A stretch of 64,000 nt of DNA from Delftia sp. PS-11 (GCF_029870285.1 NZ_JACSYA010000006.1:145853-209852); one strand, 5' to 3'. Shown: positions 1-10,282, counted from the stretch's first letter. The notes: a model not told the origin generated them from the sequence alone. Made by a program: numbers and translations.

Positions 1-1101
1 CGACAGTGCCAGCCCACGCACCACGGGCAGCTGGCCTGCGTCGATGGCGTCGTAGTACTCCTCCAGCGTCTTGGCATTCTGGCTGTAGCTGGCGCCCACC
101 TTGCCGATGGCCGACACGCCCAGGGCAATCAGATCGCAGTCGGGCTGCGTGCTGTAGCCCTGGAAATTGCGGTGCAGCCGCCCCTGGCGCTTGGCCACGG
201 CCAGCGAATCTTCGGGCAGCGCAAAGTGGTCCATGCCGACATAGACATAGCCTCCCTCCATGAAGGCTGCTATCGAGCGCGAGAGCATGGCCAGCTTGTC
301 CGCCGCCTGGGGCAGCTCCTCGGCCACGATGCGGCGCTGGGGCTTGAAGCGCTCGGGCAGATGGGCGTAGGCATACAGGGCGATGCGGTCGGGCCGCAGC
401 GCGTTGACCTGGGCCAGTGTGCGCTCGAAAGACTCTGGCGTCTGCCTGGGCAGGCCATAGATCAGGTCCACATTGATCGAGGCAAACCCCAGCTCGCGCG
501 CCTGGGCCACCAGCGCGAACACCTGCTCGGCGGGCTGTACGCGGTGCACGGCGATCTGAACCTGCTCGTCGAAGTCCTGCACGCCAAAGCTCAGGCGGTT
601 GAAGCCCAACTCCCGCAGCACGGCCAGCCGCTCCCCGGTCACGGTGCGCGGATCCACTTCGATGGAATACTCGCCCCCCGGCTCCAGCTTGAAATGCTCG
701 CGCAGCAACTGCATGAGGCGGCGCAGCTCGTCGTCGGAAAAGAAAGTGGGCGTGCCGCCGCCCAGATGCAGCTGGCTCACGGCCTGGCCCTTGCCGCAAT
801 GCGCGGTGTGCAGGGCCATTTCGCGCGCTAGATAGTCCAGATAGACCGCTGCACGGTCATGGTGGCGCGTCACAATCTTGTTGCAAGCGCAGTAGTAGCA
901 CAGCGATTCACAAAACGGCACATGCACATATAGCGACAAAGGCATGGTGCGCGCTGCGGTACTGGATTTACGTTGCTGCAGTGCCAGGATATAGTCATCG
1001 GCACCGAAGGCCTCGACAAAGCGGTCGGCGGTGGGAAACGAGGTATATCGGGGCCCCGATACGTCGAAACGACGCAGCAGCTCAGGGGTGACAGCGGTCA
1101 T
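1..1101 (-). CDS. hemN: Oxygen-independent coproporphyrinogen III oxidase, C-terminus cut by window edge
   Basis: Radical-SAM enzyme that decarboxylates coproporphyrinogen III to protoporphyrinogen IX without oxygen in haem synthesis. The frame is open for 367 codons from an ATG at 1101 and runs off the left edge, so the C-terminal part is missing. The radical-SAM cluster motif CESLCYYC is visible with Cys at about residues 64, 68 and 71, followed by LHLGGGTP and a GLPRQT stretch typical of HemN. A GAGGA ribosome binding site sits about 8 bases before the start. It diverges from fnr, with an FNR box at 1153-1166 between them, so induction under low oxygen is likely. It supplies haem next to a haem-rich oxidase locus. 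Confidence 0.95.
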   Translation of the reverse strand, partial: MTAVTPELLRRFDVSGPRYTSFPTADRFVEAFGADDYILALQQRKSSTAARTMPLSLYVHVPFCESLCYYCACNKIVTRHHDRAAVYLDYLAREMALHTAHCGKGQAVSQLHLGGGTPTFFSDDELRRLMQLLREHFKLEPGGEYSIEVDPRTVTGERLAVLRELGFNRLSFGVQDFDEQVQIAVHRVQPAEQVFALVAQARELGFASINVDLIYGLPRQTPESFERTLAQVNALRPDRIALYAYAHLPERFKPQRRIVAEELPQAADKLAMLSRSIAAFMEGGYVYVGMDHFALPEDSLAVAKRQGRLHRNFQGYSTQPDCDLIALGVSAIGKVGASYSQNAKTLEEYYDAIDAGQLPVVRGLALS

Positions 1102-1152
1102 GGGGTTTTTCCTCTAATGCCACGACTGTGCCCCAGTGCATCGTCCATGTCA

Positions 1153-1166
1153 TTGACTCACATCAA
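1153..1166. promoter_or_regulatory. FNR box between hemN and fnr
   Basis: TTGACTCACATCAA fits the FNR consensus TTGA-N6-TCAA exactly. Its centre lies 58 bases upstream of the hemN ATG and about 102 bases upstream of the fnr ATG. It could activate hemN and autoregulate fnr. A weaker half-site (TTGAT) at 1195-1199 lacks a good partner. Confidence 0.85.
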
Positions 1167-1261
1167 GAGTTGCTTGCAAGAGTGCTGCGACAATTTGATT
1201 TATCTCATCGCAATATACGAGGTCACCGCCGGTACGCTGCTGTGCCGTTGATGTTTAGCAC

Positions 1262-1981
1262 ATGAATCTTCAGACCATCAAAGCATCCTGCTCCAACTGC
1301 AATCTGCGCGAACTGTGCATGCCCATGGGCCTGGATGAGGAGCAGATGCAGCGCATCGACGAAATCGTGGCCACACGCCGCAAGGTCAAGCGCGGCGGCC
1401 TGCTGTTTCGCAATGGCGAATCCTTCACATCGCTGTACGCCATCCGCACGGGCTTCTTCAAGACCTGCGTGGCCACCGAGGATGGGCGCGACCAGGTCAC
1501 GGGGTTCCAGATGGCTGGCGAGATCATCGGGCTGGATGGCATCGTCAACGACCACCATACCTGCGACGCAGTGGCACTGGAAGATGCCGAAGTCTGCGTC
1601 ATGCCCTTCGACAAGCTCGAACACCTCTCGCGCGAAGTGACAGCGCTGCAAAACCATGTGCACAAGGTCATGAGCCGGGAAATCGTGCGCGAGCACGGCG
1701 TGATGCTGCTGCTGGGCAGCATGCGCGCCGAGGAGCGGCTTGCCGCCTTCGTGCTCAACCTGGTGCAGCGCCTGCACGCGCGGGGCTTCTCCAAGTCCGA
1801 ACTGGTGCTGCGCATGACGCGCGAAGAAATCGGCAGCTACCTGGGCCTGAAGCTGGAAACCGTGAGCCGCACTTTCTCGAAGTTCGCCGAGGAAAACATC
1901 ATCGAGGTGCGCCAGCGCCATCTGCGCATCCTGGACACGGATGCGCTCAAGCGCATCGTCAACAGCCAGCAGTGCCAATAA
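1262..1981 (+). CDS. fnr: FNR/Anr-type oxygen-sensing transcriptional regulator
   Basis: Crp/Fnr-family activator that senses oxygen through a [4Fe-4S] cluster and controls anaerobic and microaerobic genes. The 239-residue protein has Cys10, Cys13, Cys19 and Cys112, matching E. coli FNR Cys20/23/29/122 with a constant offset of ten. An N-terminal cyclic-nucleotide-binding fold is followed by a C-terminal winged helix with EEIGSYLGLKLETVSR as recognition region. It is transcribed away from hemN and ends at a strong terminator (2009-2034). Three perfect FNR boxes in the first 10.3 kb suggest that its direct targets are its neighbours hemN, cco and uspA. Confidence 0.96.
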   Translation: MNLQTIKASCSNCNLRELCMPMGLDEEQMQRIDEIVATRRKVKRGGLLFRNGESFTSLYAIRTGFFKTCVATEDGRDQVTGFQMAGEIIGLDGIVNDHHTCDAVALEDAEVCVMPFDKLEHLSREVTALQNHVHKVMSREIVREHGVMLLLGSMRAEERLAAFVLNLVQRLHARGFSKSELVLRMTREEIGSYLGLKLETVSRTFSKFAEENIIEVRQRHLRILDTDALKRIVNSQQCQ

Positions 1982-2008
1982 GGCGCTGCAGCGCACCGGC
2001 GCAAACAA

Positions 2009-2034
2009 ATGGCCCGCATGAGCGGGCCATTTTT
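2009..2034 (+). terminator. Rho-independent terminator of fnr
   Basis: Nine-base stem ATGGCCCGC / GCGGGCCAT with loop ATGA, followed by TTTT. It lies 28 bases after the fnr stop. It also faces the end of the minus-strand gene at 2045 and could work in both directions. Confidence 0.85.
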
Positions 2035-2044
2035 GCGTGAAAAA

Positions 2045-2326
2045 TCAGTCGCGTCCCTGAAGGACCAGTTCCGCGTCGGGCTCGGAAACAATGCCGCCAT
2101 TGAGTTCGCTGGCCGTGCGACCCAGCATGGTGGTCATCAGACTGGACAGCATGGTCACTACCCAGAAGGCAAAAAACGCCAGCGTGTAAATGCCCTGGCG
2201 CGACCACCCCAGGTCACCCAGCCAATGCAGCTCCAGCGGGTCCACAAAGGCAAATACCAGCATCTCCATCACGGCAGCCGCCAGGAAGGCGGGCCAGGCA
2301 ATCCACATCCAGCGTTGGGCCAACAT
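2045..2326 (-). CDS. Small conserved membrane protein downstream of fixH
   Basis: I do not recognise a named family. The protein has 93 residues and two hydrophobic segments, one near residues 5-28 and one near 40-62, with a Trp-rich N-terminus (AQRWMWIAWP). I chose the ATG at 2326 because AAGGAG lies just upstream; a longer reading to 2407 has no such site. It is the last gene of the ccoG-fixH run on the same strand and starts about 105 bases after fixH ends. Its position suggests a role in cbb3 oxidase assembly or stability, which is inference only. Confidence 0.7.
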   Translation of the reverse strand: MLAQRWMWIAWPAFLAAAVMEMLVFAFVDPLELHWLGDLGWSRQGIYTLAFFAFWVVTMLSSLMTTMLGRTASELNGGIVSEPDAELVLQGRD

Positions 2327-2431
2327 ATGCGATCTCCTTGTGCTGCAGGGGAACGCACCCATTGTGCGCCCTGCCCCGACAGCATGCCAAGCCCCCGCCA
2401 TGGCCAACCCTGATGCGGGAAACCCGCAGCA

Positions 2432-2737
2432 TCAGCGGTTACTGGGCAGATCCTGCGTGGGAGTGACCGCATGGTTGCGGCCCGTGACCGCAGGCACCAT
2501 GCTTTTTTGCGCCTCGCTCAGGCGCTCATTGATCTCGATGCCATTGCGGTAATAGTCCGGATCGATCACGGGATCGGGATCACTGATTGCAATGATGGCC
2601 GTTATCACGCCGGCGATCACCACGACCACGGGACCGGCCAGCACCAGCCAGACATGGGCAAACTTCCACCAGGGCTTGCCGCTATCCGGATGCGCAGGCG
2701 CTGGCACGGAAGCGGAAACAGCGGGACTCGAAGACAT
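2432..2737 (-). CDS. fixH: FixH-family cbb3 oxidase maturation protein
   Basis: FixH proteins are single-span membrane proteins needed for assembly of the cbb3 oxidase, together with CcoG, CcoI and CcoS. This one has 101 residues. A short Pro/Ser-rich N-terminus is followed by PWWKFAHVWLVLAGP and one membrane helix, then DPDYYRNGIEIN, characteristic of the family. I chose the ATG at 2737, preceded by AGAGG, over an upstream start at 2773. It lies 74 bases downstream of ccoG on the same strand. The family assignment rests on the motif and the neighbourhood. Confidence 0.85.
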   Translation of the reverse strand: MSSSPAVSASVPAPAHPDSGKPWWKFAHVWLVLAGPVVVVIAGVITAIIAISDPDPVIDPDYYRNGIEINERLSEAQKSMVPAVTGRNHAVTPTQDLPSNR

Positions 2738-2811
2738 GGGAAACCTCTTTCTTGCAAGTGGCTCGCGCGGCATGGGCCCGCGCGAGACCGGATCATCATT
2801 TCAGGGCCGGC

Positions 2812-4266
2812 TTACCTGGGCACCAGGAACACAGCCTTTTCCGAGGTGCGGCCAGCCCCCTCCTGCACGGCTTCGATATCGAAGAATACGGCATGCGAGC
2901 CTGGCTCGGCAGAGCCATAGGGAATGCGCAGCCGCGCCGCGATGCCGCGCGTCTCGGCGGGGCCGACCTCGACCTCCGGCTCGGACGCCAGCTCCAGGCC
3001 ATCGAGGCCATGGGCGCTGATGCGGTAGCGCTGGCTGTGCTCGGTCGCGTTCATGATCTGCAGGCGGTAGACATTTTCGAGCCGGCCTCCTTCGACGATG
3101 CGCGACAGCGAGGCGCGGTCACGGATCACATCCACCTTGACGGACTGGCGCAGCGCCAGGCTCACGATCATGGCCAGGCTCAGCCCCACCAGCACGGCGG
3201 TGTATATCAGCACGCGCGGGCGCAGCACCCGGCGCAGCACCTGGGCACGGCGCAGGGCGCGCGCCATGGCGTTCTGGGTGGTCAGGCGGATCAGGCCGCG
3301 CGGATACTCCATCTTGTCCATGATGGAGTTGCAGGCGTCGATGCACAGGCCGCAGCCGATGCACTCGTATTGCAGGCCGTTGCGGATGTCGATGCCTACC
3401 GGACAGACCTGCACGCACATCTTGCAGTCGATGCACTCGCCCAGCCCCTGGGCCTTGTAGTCCACCTTCTTGGTGCGCGGCGCACGCGGCTCGCCACGGC
3501 CTGCGTCGTAGCTGACGATCATGGTGTCCTTGTCGAACATCGCGCTCTGGAAGCGCGCATAGGGACACATGTACTTGCAGACCTGTTCGCGCATGTAGCC
3601 GGCATTGCCATAGGTGGCAAAGCCATAGAACAGCACCCAGAAGATCTGCCAGCCCCCCTGCAGGGCCATCAGTTCACCGCCCAGCGAGCGGATGGGCACA
3701 AAATAGCCCACGAAGGTGAAGCCGGTCCACAGCGCCACGGCAATCCACAGCAGCTGCTTGAGCGATTTCTTCCAGAGCTTCTCGGCAGTCCAGCCGCTCT
3801 TGTCCAGGCGCATGCGGGCGCTGCGGTCGCCTTCGACCTTGCGCTCGATCCACATGAAGATTTCGGTATAGACCGTCTGCGGGCACGAAAAGCCGCACCA
3901 CAGCCGGCCCGCCACCGCCGTGAACAGAAACAGCGACAGCGCCGAGATGATCAGCAGCCCGGTGAGGTAGATGAAGTCCTGCGGGTAGAGCACCAGCCCG
4001 AACAGGTAAAAGCGCCGCGCGCCCAGATCGAACAGCACCATCTGGCGCTGGCCCCACTCCAGCCAGGGCAGGCCGTAGAAAACCAGTTGCGTGAGAAACA
4101 CCAGGGCCCAGCGCCAGCGCGCAAAGACACCGCTGATGGCACGCGGATAAACTTTCTTTTCCGATTCAAACATTGACACCAGCGAGCCCGCGTCAGGCTC
4201 GGCCGGCGTGATCGGAATGACTTTGCGGGGAGGCTTGCCGCTGTCATCCCCACTCTCGGGCTTCAT
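2812..4266 (-). CDS. ccoG: Cytochrome c oxidase accessory protein CcoG (FixG/RdxA), polyferredoxin-like
   Basis: Membrane iron-sulfur protein linked to copper handling during maturation of cbb3 oxidase. The 484-residue product has several membrane helices in its first half, the motif WCGFSCPQTVYTE, and two 4Fe-4S ferredoxin motifs, CIDCKMCVQVCP and CIGCGLCIDAC, around residues 275-310. A periplasmic immunoglobulin-like domain forms the C-terminus. AAAGGA lies before the ATG. It follows ccoP after a hairpin terminator (4312-4340), so it may be expressed by read-through or from its own promoter. Confidence 0.96.
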   Translation of the reverse strand: MKPESGDDSGKPPRKVIPITPAEPDAGSLVSMFESEKKVYPRAISGVFARWRWALVFLTQLVFYGLPWLEWGQRQMVLFDLGARRFYLFGLVLYPQDFIYLTGLLIISALSLFLFTAVAGRLWCGFSCPQTVYTEIFMWIERKVEGDRSARMRLDKSGWTAEKLWKKSLKQLLWIAVALWTGFTFVGYFVPIRSLGGELMALQGGWQIFWVLFYGFATYGNAGYMREQVCKYMCPYARFQSAMFDKDTMIVSYDAGRGEPRAPRTKKVDYKAQGLGECIDCKMCVQVCPVGIDIRNGLQYECIGCGLCIDACNSIMDKMEYPRGLIRLTTQNAMARALRRAQVLRRVLRPRVLIYTAVLVGLSLAMIVSLALRQSVKVDVIRDRASLSRIVEGGRLENVYRLQIMNATEHSQRYRISAHGLDGLELASEPEVEVGPAETRGIAARLRIPYGSAEPGSHAVFFDIEAVQEGAGRTSEKAVFLVPR

Positions 4267-4311
4267 GGTGGGTTCCTTTGTTTTTTTGAAATGTCTGAAA
4301 ACTCAAAAGCC

Positions 4312-4340
4312 AAAAAGGCGGTGCCGAAGCACCGCCTTTT
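4312..4340 (-). terminator. Terminator between ccoP and ccoG
   Basis: Stem GGCGGTGC / GCACCGCC with loop CGAA (TTCG on the minus strand), flanked by A5 on one side and T4 on the other. It lies just after the ccoP stop and before ccoG, so it probably separates the ccoNOQP message from ccoG-fixH, at least in part. Confidence 0.8.
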
Positions 4341-4343
4341 GCT

Positions 4344-5261
4344 TTACTGCCGGGCTGCGCCGTCTTTGTGAGACAGGCCCCAGACATAGGAAGCAAGCAC
4401 CGCGATCTGCGCCTCGGTCAGCTTTTCCTTCTGGGCAGGCATCTCATTGTGCTTGCCGTTGTTGATCATGGCCGTGATGGCAGCTTCGCCCCAGCCATGC
4501 AGCCAGACATCATCAGTCAGGTTGGGAGCGCCCAGCGCCTGGTTGCCCTTGCCATCCATGCCGTGGCAGGCGGCGCAGGCCGTGAACTTGGACTTGCCCA
4601 GCGACGCCTTGAGCGAGTCGTGCGGGCTGCCCGACAGGCTCAGCACGTAGTGTGCAAGGTTGCGCACGTCATCGGGCGAACCCACGGCGGCTGCCATGGG
4701 AGGCATGACGCCGATGCGACCGCCCGTGATGGTTTCCCTAATCTTCTCGGGCGTGCCGCCATGCAGCCAGTCGCCATCGGTCAGATTGGGGAAGCTCTTG
4801 CCGCCGCGCGCATCCGAGCCATGGCACTGTGCACAGTTGTTCATGAACAGGCGCTCGCCGATGGCCATGGCCTGGGGGTCCTTGGCCATTTCTTCGGTGG
4901 GCATGCTCGTGAACTTGGCATACAGAGGCTCCAGATCAGCCTTGGCCTTGGCCATCTCGTTTTCATAGGCGCCGCGCTGCGACCAGCCCAGCTTGCCCGC
5001 GAACGAACCCAGGCCAGGGTAGGCAGCCAGGTAGGCAAAGCCGAACACCGAGGTGATGATGAACAGGCCCACCCACCACTTGGGCATGGGATGGTTCAGC
5101 TCACGCAGGTCTTCGTCCCAGACGTGGCCCGTGGTGTTGTCGGCGGACGGGACCACCTTCTTGCGTGCCGTGATGTACAGCAGCAGCATGCAGCCGATGA
5201 TGCCGCCCAGCGTGATCGCCGCGACATAGATCGACCAGAAGTTGTTTACGAAATCGCTCAT
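4344..5261 (-). CDS. ccoP: cbb3-type cytochrome c oxidase subunit III, dihaem
   Basis: Membrane-anchored dihaem cytochrome c that passes electrons into the cbb3 oxidase. The 305-residue product has two N-terminal hydrophobic segments (about 6-28 and 60-82), then two cytochrome c domains with haem-binding motifs CAQCH and CAACH and downstream Met ligands in GVMPPM and EMPAQK. The two-helix N-terminus is the longer CcoP form. It is the last gene of ccoNOQP, 27 bases after ccoQ, and is followed by a terminator. Confidence 0.97.
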   Translation of the reverse strand: MSDFVNNFWSIYVAAITLGGIIGCMLLLYITARKKVVPSADNTTGHVWDEDLRELNHPMPKWWVGLFIITSVFGFAYLAAYPGLGSFAGKLGWSQRGAYENEMAKAKADLEPLYAKFTSMPTEEMAKDPQAMAIGERLFMNNCAQCHGSDARGGKSFPNLTDGDWLHGGTPEKIRETITGGRIGVMPPMAAAVGSPDDVRNLAHYVLSLSGSPHDSLKASLGKSKFTACAACHGMDGKGNQALGAPNLTDDVWLHGWGEAAITAMINNGKHNEMPAQKEKLTEAQIAVLASYVWGLSHKDGAARQ

Positions 5262-5288
5262 GGGATGTTCTCGTTCTGGTGGAGGGAC

Positions 5289-5426
5289 TCAGTCTTGCTC
5301 GAACGGCAGCTTCGCAGCCTCGTCGAAACGGGCCTGGTTGCGGCGGGCGAACGCCCACCACCAGATGCCGATGAAGCAAGCCATGGAGGCCAGCGTGGCC
5401 ACAATGCGCATGGTGGTGATGTCCAT
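5289..5426 (-). CDS. ccoQ: cbb3-type oxidase small subunit CcoQ
   Basis: A 45-residue single-span subunit of the cbb3 oxidase, thought to stabilise the complex. The sequence has one membrane helix with CFIGIWWWAFARR at its end, and a soluble acidic tail. The ATG at 5426 is fixed by a strong AAAGGAGA site. It lies between ccoO (11-base gap) and ccoP, the standard position. The frame stays open upstream into ccoO, which makes it look longer than it is. Confidence 0.93.
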   Translation of the reverse strand: MDITTMRIVATLASMACFIGIWWWAFARRNQARFDEAAKLPFEQD

Positions 5427-5437
5427 GTCGCTCTCCT

Positions 5438-6070
5438 TTACTTGACAGCCCGGCCCAGCACCTGCAGGTATGCGATGACGGCTTCCATTTCCGTCTTGCC
5501 CTTGACCTGCTCGGCAGCGCCGCTGATCTCCTCGTCGCTGTAGGGCACGCCGACCTTGCGCAGCGCGCTCATGCGCGAGGCCACAGCCGTGTCGTCCACC
5601 TTGTTCTTCTCCAGCCACGAGTAGGCCGGCATGTTGGACTCGGGCACCACGTCACGCGGATTGTTCAGGTGGATACGATGCCATTCGTCGCTGTACTTGC
5701 CGCCCACACGGTGCAGGTCGGGACCGGTGCGCTTGGAGCCCCATTGGAAGGGGTGGTCGTAGACGAACTCACCGGCCACCGAGTAGTGGCCATAGCGCAT
5801 GGTCTCGGCGCGGAAGGGGCGGATCATCTGCGAGTGGCAGTTGTAGCAGCCCTCGCGCAGATAGACATCGCGCCCCATCAGCTGCAGCGGCGTGTAGGGC
5901 TTGAGGCCGGCCACCGCTTCGGTCGTGGACTTCTGGAAGAACAGCGGAACGATTTCCACCAGGCCGCCGACGGCGACGACCAGCAGCGTCAGCACGATCA
6001 GCAGGAAATTGTTGGTTTCCACCTTCTCGTGGGAAAAGCTCTTGGGAGCGGTTTGGTTGTGATCGGACAT
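5438..6070 (-). CDS. ccoO: cbb3-type cytochrome c oxidase subunit II, monohaem
   Basis: Membrane-anchored monohaem cytochrome c of the cbb3 oxidase, bound directly to CcoN. The 210-residue protein has one N-terminal membrane helix (about 22-44) and a single haem motif CYNCH followed by SQMIRPF, a CcoO signature. NMPAYSWLE supplies the probable Met ligand region. It lies 19 bases downstream of ccoN and 11 bases upstream of ccoQ in one operon. Confidence 0.97.
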   Translation of the reverse strand: MSDHNQTAPKSFSHEKVETNNFLLIVLTLLVVAVGGLVEIVPLFFQKSTTEAVAGLKPYTPLQLMGRDVYLREGCYNCHSQMIRPFRAETMRYGHYSVAGEFVYDHPFQWGSKRTGPDLHRVGGKYSDEWHRIHLNNPRDVVPESNMPAYSWLEKNKVDDTAVASRMSALRKVGVPYSDEEISGAAEQVKGKTEMEAVIAYLQVLGRAVK

Positions 6071-6089
6071 GAAAAATGCTCCTAGATGC

Positions 6090-7526
<1,437 letters not shown>

Positions 7527-7579
7527 CGTGCACCTCTTAGATTGCTATCAAAGTGTTCCTTGCTTCGCTTTCAGGCGCA

Positions 7580-7593
7580 TTGACCCACGTCAA
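7580..7593 (-). promoter_or_regulatory. FNR box upstream of ccoN, overlapping the end of ccoS
   Basis: TTGACCCACGTCAA matches TTGA-N6-TCAA. It overlaps the ccoS stop codon (7590-7592), so one stretch of DNA serves both as the end of ccoS and as the activator site for ccoN. Confidence 0.85.
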
Positions 7594-7727
7594 TCGTCCC
7601 GAAGAATGCGCTCACCCTCTTGATCCACACTCTCGAATTGCCCGCGATAGACAGCCCACCACAGGGCCGCCAGAATGGCGAGCACCAGCACCACCGACAG
7701 GGGGATCAGCAAATACAAAATGTCCAT
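7590..7727 (-). CDS. ccoS: cbb3-type oxidase assembly protein CcoS
   Basis: A 45-residue single-span membrane protein required for cofactor insertion into cbb3 oxidase. It begins MDILYLLIPLSVVLVL, then an ALWWAVYRGQFE stretch and an acidic tail with LRDD, matching CcoS. The ATG at 7727 lies two bases after the ccoI stop, and the ribosome site GGGAGG is inside the end of ccoI, which indicates translational coupling. Its stop overlaps the FNR box of ccoN. Confidence 0.93.
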   Translation of the reverse strand: MDILYLLIPLSVVLVLAILAALWWAVYRGQFESVDQEGERILRDD

Positions 7728-7729
7728 GA

Positions 7730-10165
7730 TCAGAACCTCCCCACCGTTGCGGTGGAGCCCGTCTGTATGGCGACGGACGCTGAGGGCGCAGCAGGCGTGC
7801 CCGTGTGATTCGTAGAGGCCAGCGGCAGGCTGCGCGCAAGCCGTGCGGCATTGAGCACCACCAGCAGCGAACTCAGCGCCATTCCCAGGCCGGCCACCCA
7901 GGCCGGCATGAAGCCGGCCAGCGCCAGCGGAATCGACACCGCGTTGTAGGCGGCTGCCCAGGCCATGTTCTGGCGCACCACCTGCAGTGTGCGGCGCGAC
8001 AGCAGGCAGGCCTGCAGCACCAGTTCCAGGCTGTCGCCCAGAACAACGAAATCTGCACGTGATTGTGCCAGTGGCACTGCTCTGCCAAACGCAAAAGAGA
8101 CATGCGCTCCAGCTAAAACCGGACCGTCATTGAGACCGTCGCCGACCATGGCCACATGGTGACCATCCGCCTGCGCCTGCTGCAGGCGCGCCAGCTTGTC
8201 CTGGGGGCTGCAGCCCCCCTGGGCCTGTTCGATGCCCACCCGGGCTGCCATGGCCCTGGCAGCCTCGTTGCGGTCACCAGACAGCAGCATCACTTCGATG
8301 CCCTGCGACTTCAGCGCATGCACGACGCCAGCCACCTCGGGACGCACATCCTCGCTGAGCTCGAAACGCGCCAGCGTGCGCCAGCCCTGCTGCGTCTGCT
8401 CGGCCAGCAGCACGCCCTGCACAGGCTGCTCGCCGGCCACGCCGGCATGCAGGGGCGAGCCCAGGCGCACATGGCGCCGCCCCTCCGGCCCCTGCAGCCA
8501 CGCATCCAGGCCCAGACCTGCCTGCTCCTGCATGGTGTCCAGCTTCCAGGCAGTCACCGCTTCTGCACCGGCCTGCGCAATGGCGCGCGATGCAGGGTGG
8601 ATGGACTGGCGAGCGAGCAGCGCCGCCAGCGCCAGCACCTCGTCGGCATCTTCATCGGCAGCGGGCACGAAGGCTCGCACCGTCAGGCCATCGCGCGTGA
8701 GCGTGCCGGTCTTGTCGAAAACCAGGGTGTCCACAGCCGCCAGCGCCTCCAGGCCCTGGAGATTGCGCACCAGCACGCCGCTGCGCGCCAGCGTGCCGGC
8801 GGCCGTGAGCATGGCCACAGGCGTGGCCAGCGACAGCGCGCAGGGGCAGGTTACGATGAGCACGGCCACAGCCACCATGACAGCCTTGCCGGGATCGGCA
8901 GGCCACCACCAGATGGCAGCACCCAGCGCCGCCAGCAGCACCACGACCAGAAACGGCCGCGCCACCTTGTCGGCCAGCTGGGCCAGACGCGGCTTTTGCA
9001 GCGAGGCGCTCTCCATCAGGTCCACGATCTGCGCAAAACGCGTCCCGGCGCCCACGCCATCCACGCGCACATCCACCACGGCATCGATGTTGTAGCTGCC
9101 TGCGGTCACGCAGTCGCCTTCGGCGCGCAGCACCGGCGTGGACTCGCCCGTCAGCAGCGCTTCGTCGGCATGGGTGCGGCCCCGCAAAATGGTGCCATCG
9201 GCGGGAAATGCCTCGCCGCTGAGCACACGCACCGTATCGCCCACCCGCAGCCGCCGCGTGGCCACGCGCTCGAACTGGCCGTTGGCCTGCTCGCGCAGCA
9301 CGGCATCGGGCAGGCGGTTCATCACGGCCTCCAGCGCGCCGGCCGTGCGGTCGCGCAGGCGCAGCTCCAGCCAGCGCCCCGATAACAGGAAGAACACGAA
9401 CATGGTCAGGGAGTCGTAGAAGACTTCCTTGCCAAAGGGTCCCGAGGGATCAAAAGTGCCCAGCGAACTGATGACGAAGGTGATCAGCATGCCCAGGGCC
9501 ACAGGCAGGTCCATGCTCACGCGGCGCTGGCGTATGTCGCGCAGCGCACTGGAGAAAAAGGGCCCGCAGCAAAACAGCACCACGGGCAGTGAGATGACCC
9601 ATGAAGCCCAGCGCAGCAGCGTCTCCATTTCCTGGGACAGATCGCCCGGGCGGGCCACATAGGCAGGCCACGCATACATCATGACCTGCATCATGCAAAA
9701 GCCGGCCACCAGCCAGCGCCACAGCGCGCGGCGGCTTTCGGCCTGACGGCGCTCGCGCGCGAAGGCATCGCGGGCGGGAAGCACCTGATATCCGGCGCGG
9801 CGCACAGCCTCCATCCACTGGGATGGAAGCACCTGCGCATGGCGCCAGGTGACGCGGGCACGGCGCGTGGCTGCGCTGACTTCGGCCTTCTCCACCCCGG
9901 GCACAGCACGCAACGCATCCTCGATGGTCAGCGCGCATGCGGCGCAGTGCATTCCCTCCAGCACCACGAACGAATCCCAACACGGGAAGTCGGTAGGCGA
10001 TGAGGAAGGGTCTGCGGGAGTCGCGGGGCCTGCGGGCCGACCGAACGAACTCCACTCCTGCGGATCATCCAGCAGCCGGGCCGTGGCCTGCTGCGAGGTC
10101 GAGGGGCCTGAATCAAGCGCCGCAACCGCCGCCCCGCTGGACGGGTCTGCAATGGTGTGGGGCAT
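7730..10165 (-). CDS. ccoI: Copper-translocating P-type ATPase of cbb3 maturation (CcoI/FixI)
   Basis: P1B-type ATPase that supplies copper for the CuB site of cbb3 oxidase. The product has about 811 residues. An N-terminal heavy-metal domain carries GMHCAAC, followed by membrane helices, the transmembrane metal motif TCPCALSLATP, the phosphorylation site DKTGT, a nucleotide-domain HP (QSIHPASRAIA) and the hinge GDGLNDGP. I chose ATG 10165; other ATGs at 10189 and 10213 lie in or next to the FNR box, and none has a clear ribosome site. It is coupled to ccoS and diverges from uspA. Confidence 0.95.
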   Translation of the reverse strand: MPHTIADPSSGAAVAALDSGPSTSQQATARLLDDPQEWSSFGRPAGPATPADPSSSPTDFPCWDSFVVLEGMHCAACALTIEDALRAVPGVEKAEVSAATRRARVTWRHAQVLPSQWMEAVRRAGYQVLPARDAFARERRQAESRRALWRWLVAGFCMMQVMMYAWPAYVARPGDLSQEMETLLRWASWVISLPVVLFCCGPFFSSALRDIRQRRVSMDLPVALGMLITFVISSLGTFDPSGPFGKEVFYDSLTMFVFFLLSGRWLELRLRDRTAGALEAVMNRLPDAVLREQANGQFERVATRRLRVGDTVRVLSGEAFPADGTILRGRTHADEALLTGESTPVLRAEGDCVTAGSYNIDAVVDVRVDGVGAGTRFAQIVDLMESASLQKPRLAQLADKVARPFLVVVLLAALGAAIWWWPADPGKAVMVAVAVLIVTCPCALSLATPVAMLTAAGTLARSGVLVRNLQGLEALAAVDTLVFDKTGTLTRDGLTVRAFVPAADEDADEVLALAALLARQSIHPASRAIAQAGAEAVTAWKLDTMQEQAGLGLDAWLQGPEGRRHVRLGSPLHAGVAGEQPVQGVLLAEQTQQGWRTLARFELSEDVRPEVAGVVHALKSQGIEVMLLSGDRNEAARAMAARVGIEQAQGGCSPQDKLARLQQAQADGHHVAMVGDGLNDGPVLAGAHVSFAFGRAVPLAQSRADFVVLGDSLELVLQACLLSRRTLQVVRQNMAWAAAYNAVSIPLALAGFMPAWVAGLGMALSSLLVVLNAARLARSLPLASTNHTGTPAAPSASVAIQTGSTATVGRF

Positions 10166-10199
10166 GGTTCTAGCGTAATCGCGGGTCATGATACGCGTA

Positions 10200-10213
10200 T
10201 TGACATTAATCAA
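10200..10213. promoter_or_regulatory. FNR box between ccoI and uspA
   Basis: TTGACATTAATCAA is a near-ideal FNR site (TTGAC-N4-ATCAA). It lies in the divergent gap, about 40 bases from the ccoI start and 76 bases from the uspA start, so it could act on either gene. Confidence 0.85.
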
Positions 10214-10282
10214 CCGTTAACCCACGGTTCGGTCTATGCTGACTCCATTGCCCCCATCCTCACTCACACGAAAGGAAAACGC

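Noticed and set aside
1195..1208. A second FNR box upstream of fnr
   Set aside because: Only the TTGAT half matches; the partner half-site reads CTCAT, too far from consensus.
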